Positions 32,192 to 32,271 of a stretch of 32,271 bases of DNA are shown one piece after another (position 1 is the stretch's first letter; each line of letters starts with the position of its first letter). The notes under the pieces are model-generated. The model searched no databases. It was not told the DNA's origin and saw only the letters and a program-made list of their open reading frames with translations. The translations under genes and the position numbers were made by a program. This DNA comes from Planctomycetota bacterium (lineage in GTDB: Bacteria; Planctomycetota; MHYJ01; JACPRB01). The stretch is taken from positions 1 through 32,271 of the forward strand of contig JACQVR010000105.1 in assembly GCA_016209705.1 (NCBI GenBank), given 5' to 3'.

Positions 32192-32271
32192 CTCAACTGA
32201 CCCCCATATGTAGTGCTGGAGGCGGTGAAGGAATACCCGTTTACCGTGGCGGAGTTCGAGCGCCAGTTTGC
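32176..32271 (+). mobile_element. Left end of an insertion sequence, probably IS1595 family
   Basis: Homology to GGDEF stops at about 32172, and sequence of different character begins with GGGCTATTTACTTGACTCAA. This is probably the terminal repeat, but the other end lies outside the window, so neither inverted repeats nor target duplication can be checked. A transposase begins at 32213. The boundary is uncertain by a few bases. Confidence 0.6.
32213..32271 (+). CDS. Transposase N-terminus, IS1595-like (cut by window edge)
   Basis: Only 19 full codons are visible from a GTG at 32213: MLEAVKEYPFTVAEFERQF. The pattern of a short lead followed by hydrophobic-x-EFE-x-x-F resembles the start of IS1595-family transposases, which continues into a zinc-ribbon and a DDE domain. 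The family call rests on a short stretch. Confidence 0.5.
   Translation, partial: MLEAVKEYPFTVAEFERQF

Overview
The window is a high-GC bacterial chromosome segment. It runs from the 3' end of a 23S rRNA gene (left edge) to the first bases of a transposase (right edge). The gene content suggests an aerobic or facultative Gram-negative of the Planctomycetota/PVC type or another environmental phylum. Pointers are an alternative complex III operon joined to an A2-type caa3 oxidase, a DUF1579 protein, a Memo-family protein with an N-terminal PqqD-like domain, a large secreted protein with cadherin/tandem-95-like repeats, and an unlinked ribosomal gene. The phylum is an inference; no marker in the window settles it.

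Layout. (1) 1-2807, plus strand: 23S rRNA 3' end with no 5S after it, a long 20-bp stem structure, a solitary ribosomal protein L3 gene, and a decayed gene with two frameshifts and an in-frame stop. (2) 2829-5705, minus strand: hemW, a four-helix-bundle (S23-like) cassette bounded by inverted heptamer repeats, and asnS. (3) 5706-6240: a non-coding island of hairpins and repeats. (4) 6241-19150, minus strand: one respiratory operon, transcribed actA-actB-actC-actD-actE-actF-orf124-sco-coxB-coxA-coxC-coxD. Most junctions are tight or overlap by ATGA/GTGA. (5) 19357-23003, minus strand: a cadherin-like secreted protein and a translationally coupled probable outer-membrane protein, behind a good sigma70-type promoter. 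(6) 23171-23690: an IS110 transposase remnant next to tRNA-Ser(CGA). (7) 23893-25814: a Memo-like protein and a DUF1579 protein. (8) 26188-29692, plus strand: a two-subunit pyruvate/2-oxoacid:ferredoxin oxidoreductase. (9) 29703-32271: a GAF-PAS histidine kinase with a small membrane protein, and a divergent GGDEF gene cut by an IS1595-like element.

How the genes work together. ActA-F take electrons from quinol and pass them through c-type hemes to the caa3 oxidase (CoxA-D), whose CuA site is probably metallated by the SCO protein. PFOR feeds acetyl-CoA and reduced ferredoxin, so the organism probably copes with low oxygen as well as respiring aerobically.

The most unusual signal is a family of islands in which short tandem repeats of about 7-9 nt face each other as inverted pairs. 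The islands sit at gene borders throughout the window. Several are translated: they form the C-terminus of CoxB and ActB, the N-terminus of ActC and ActE, and an in-frame insertion of about 210 codons inside SCO. Two islands also share a dispersed element of about 65 bp built on the palindrome GCCCCGCCCAT...ATGGGCGGGGC. The four-helix-bundle gene is carried inside one such pair. This could be an undescribed class of miniature element that tolerates, or exploits, translation.
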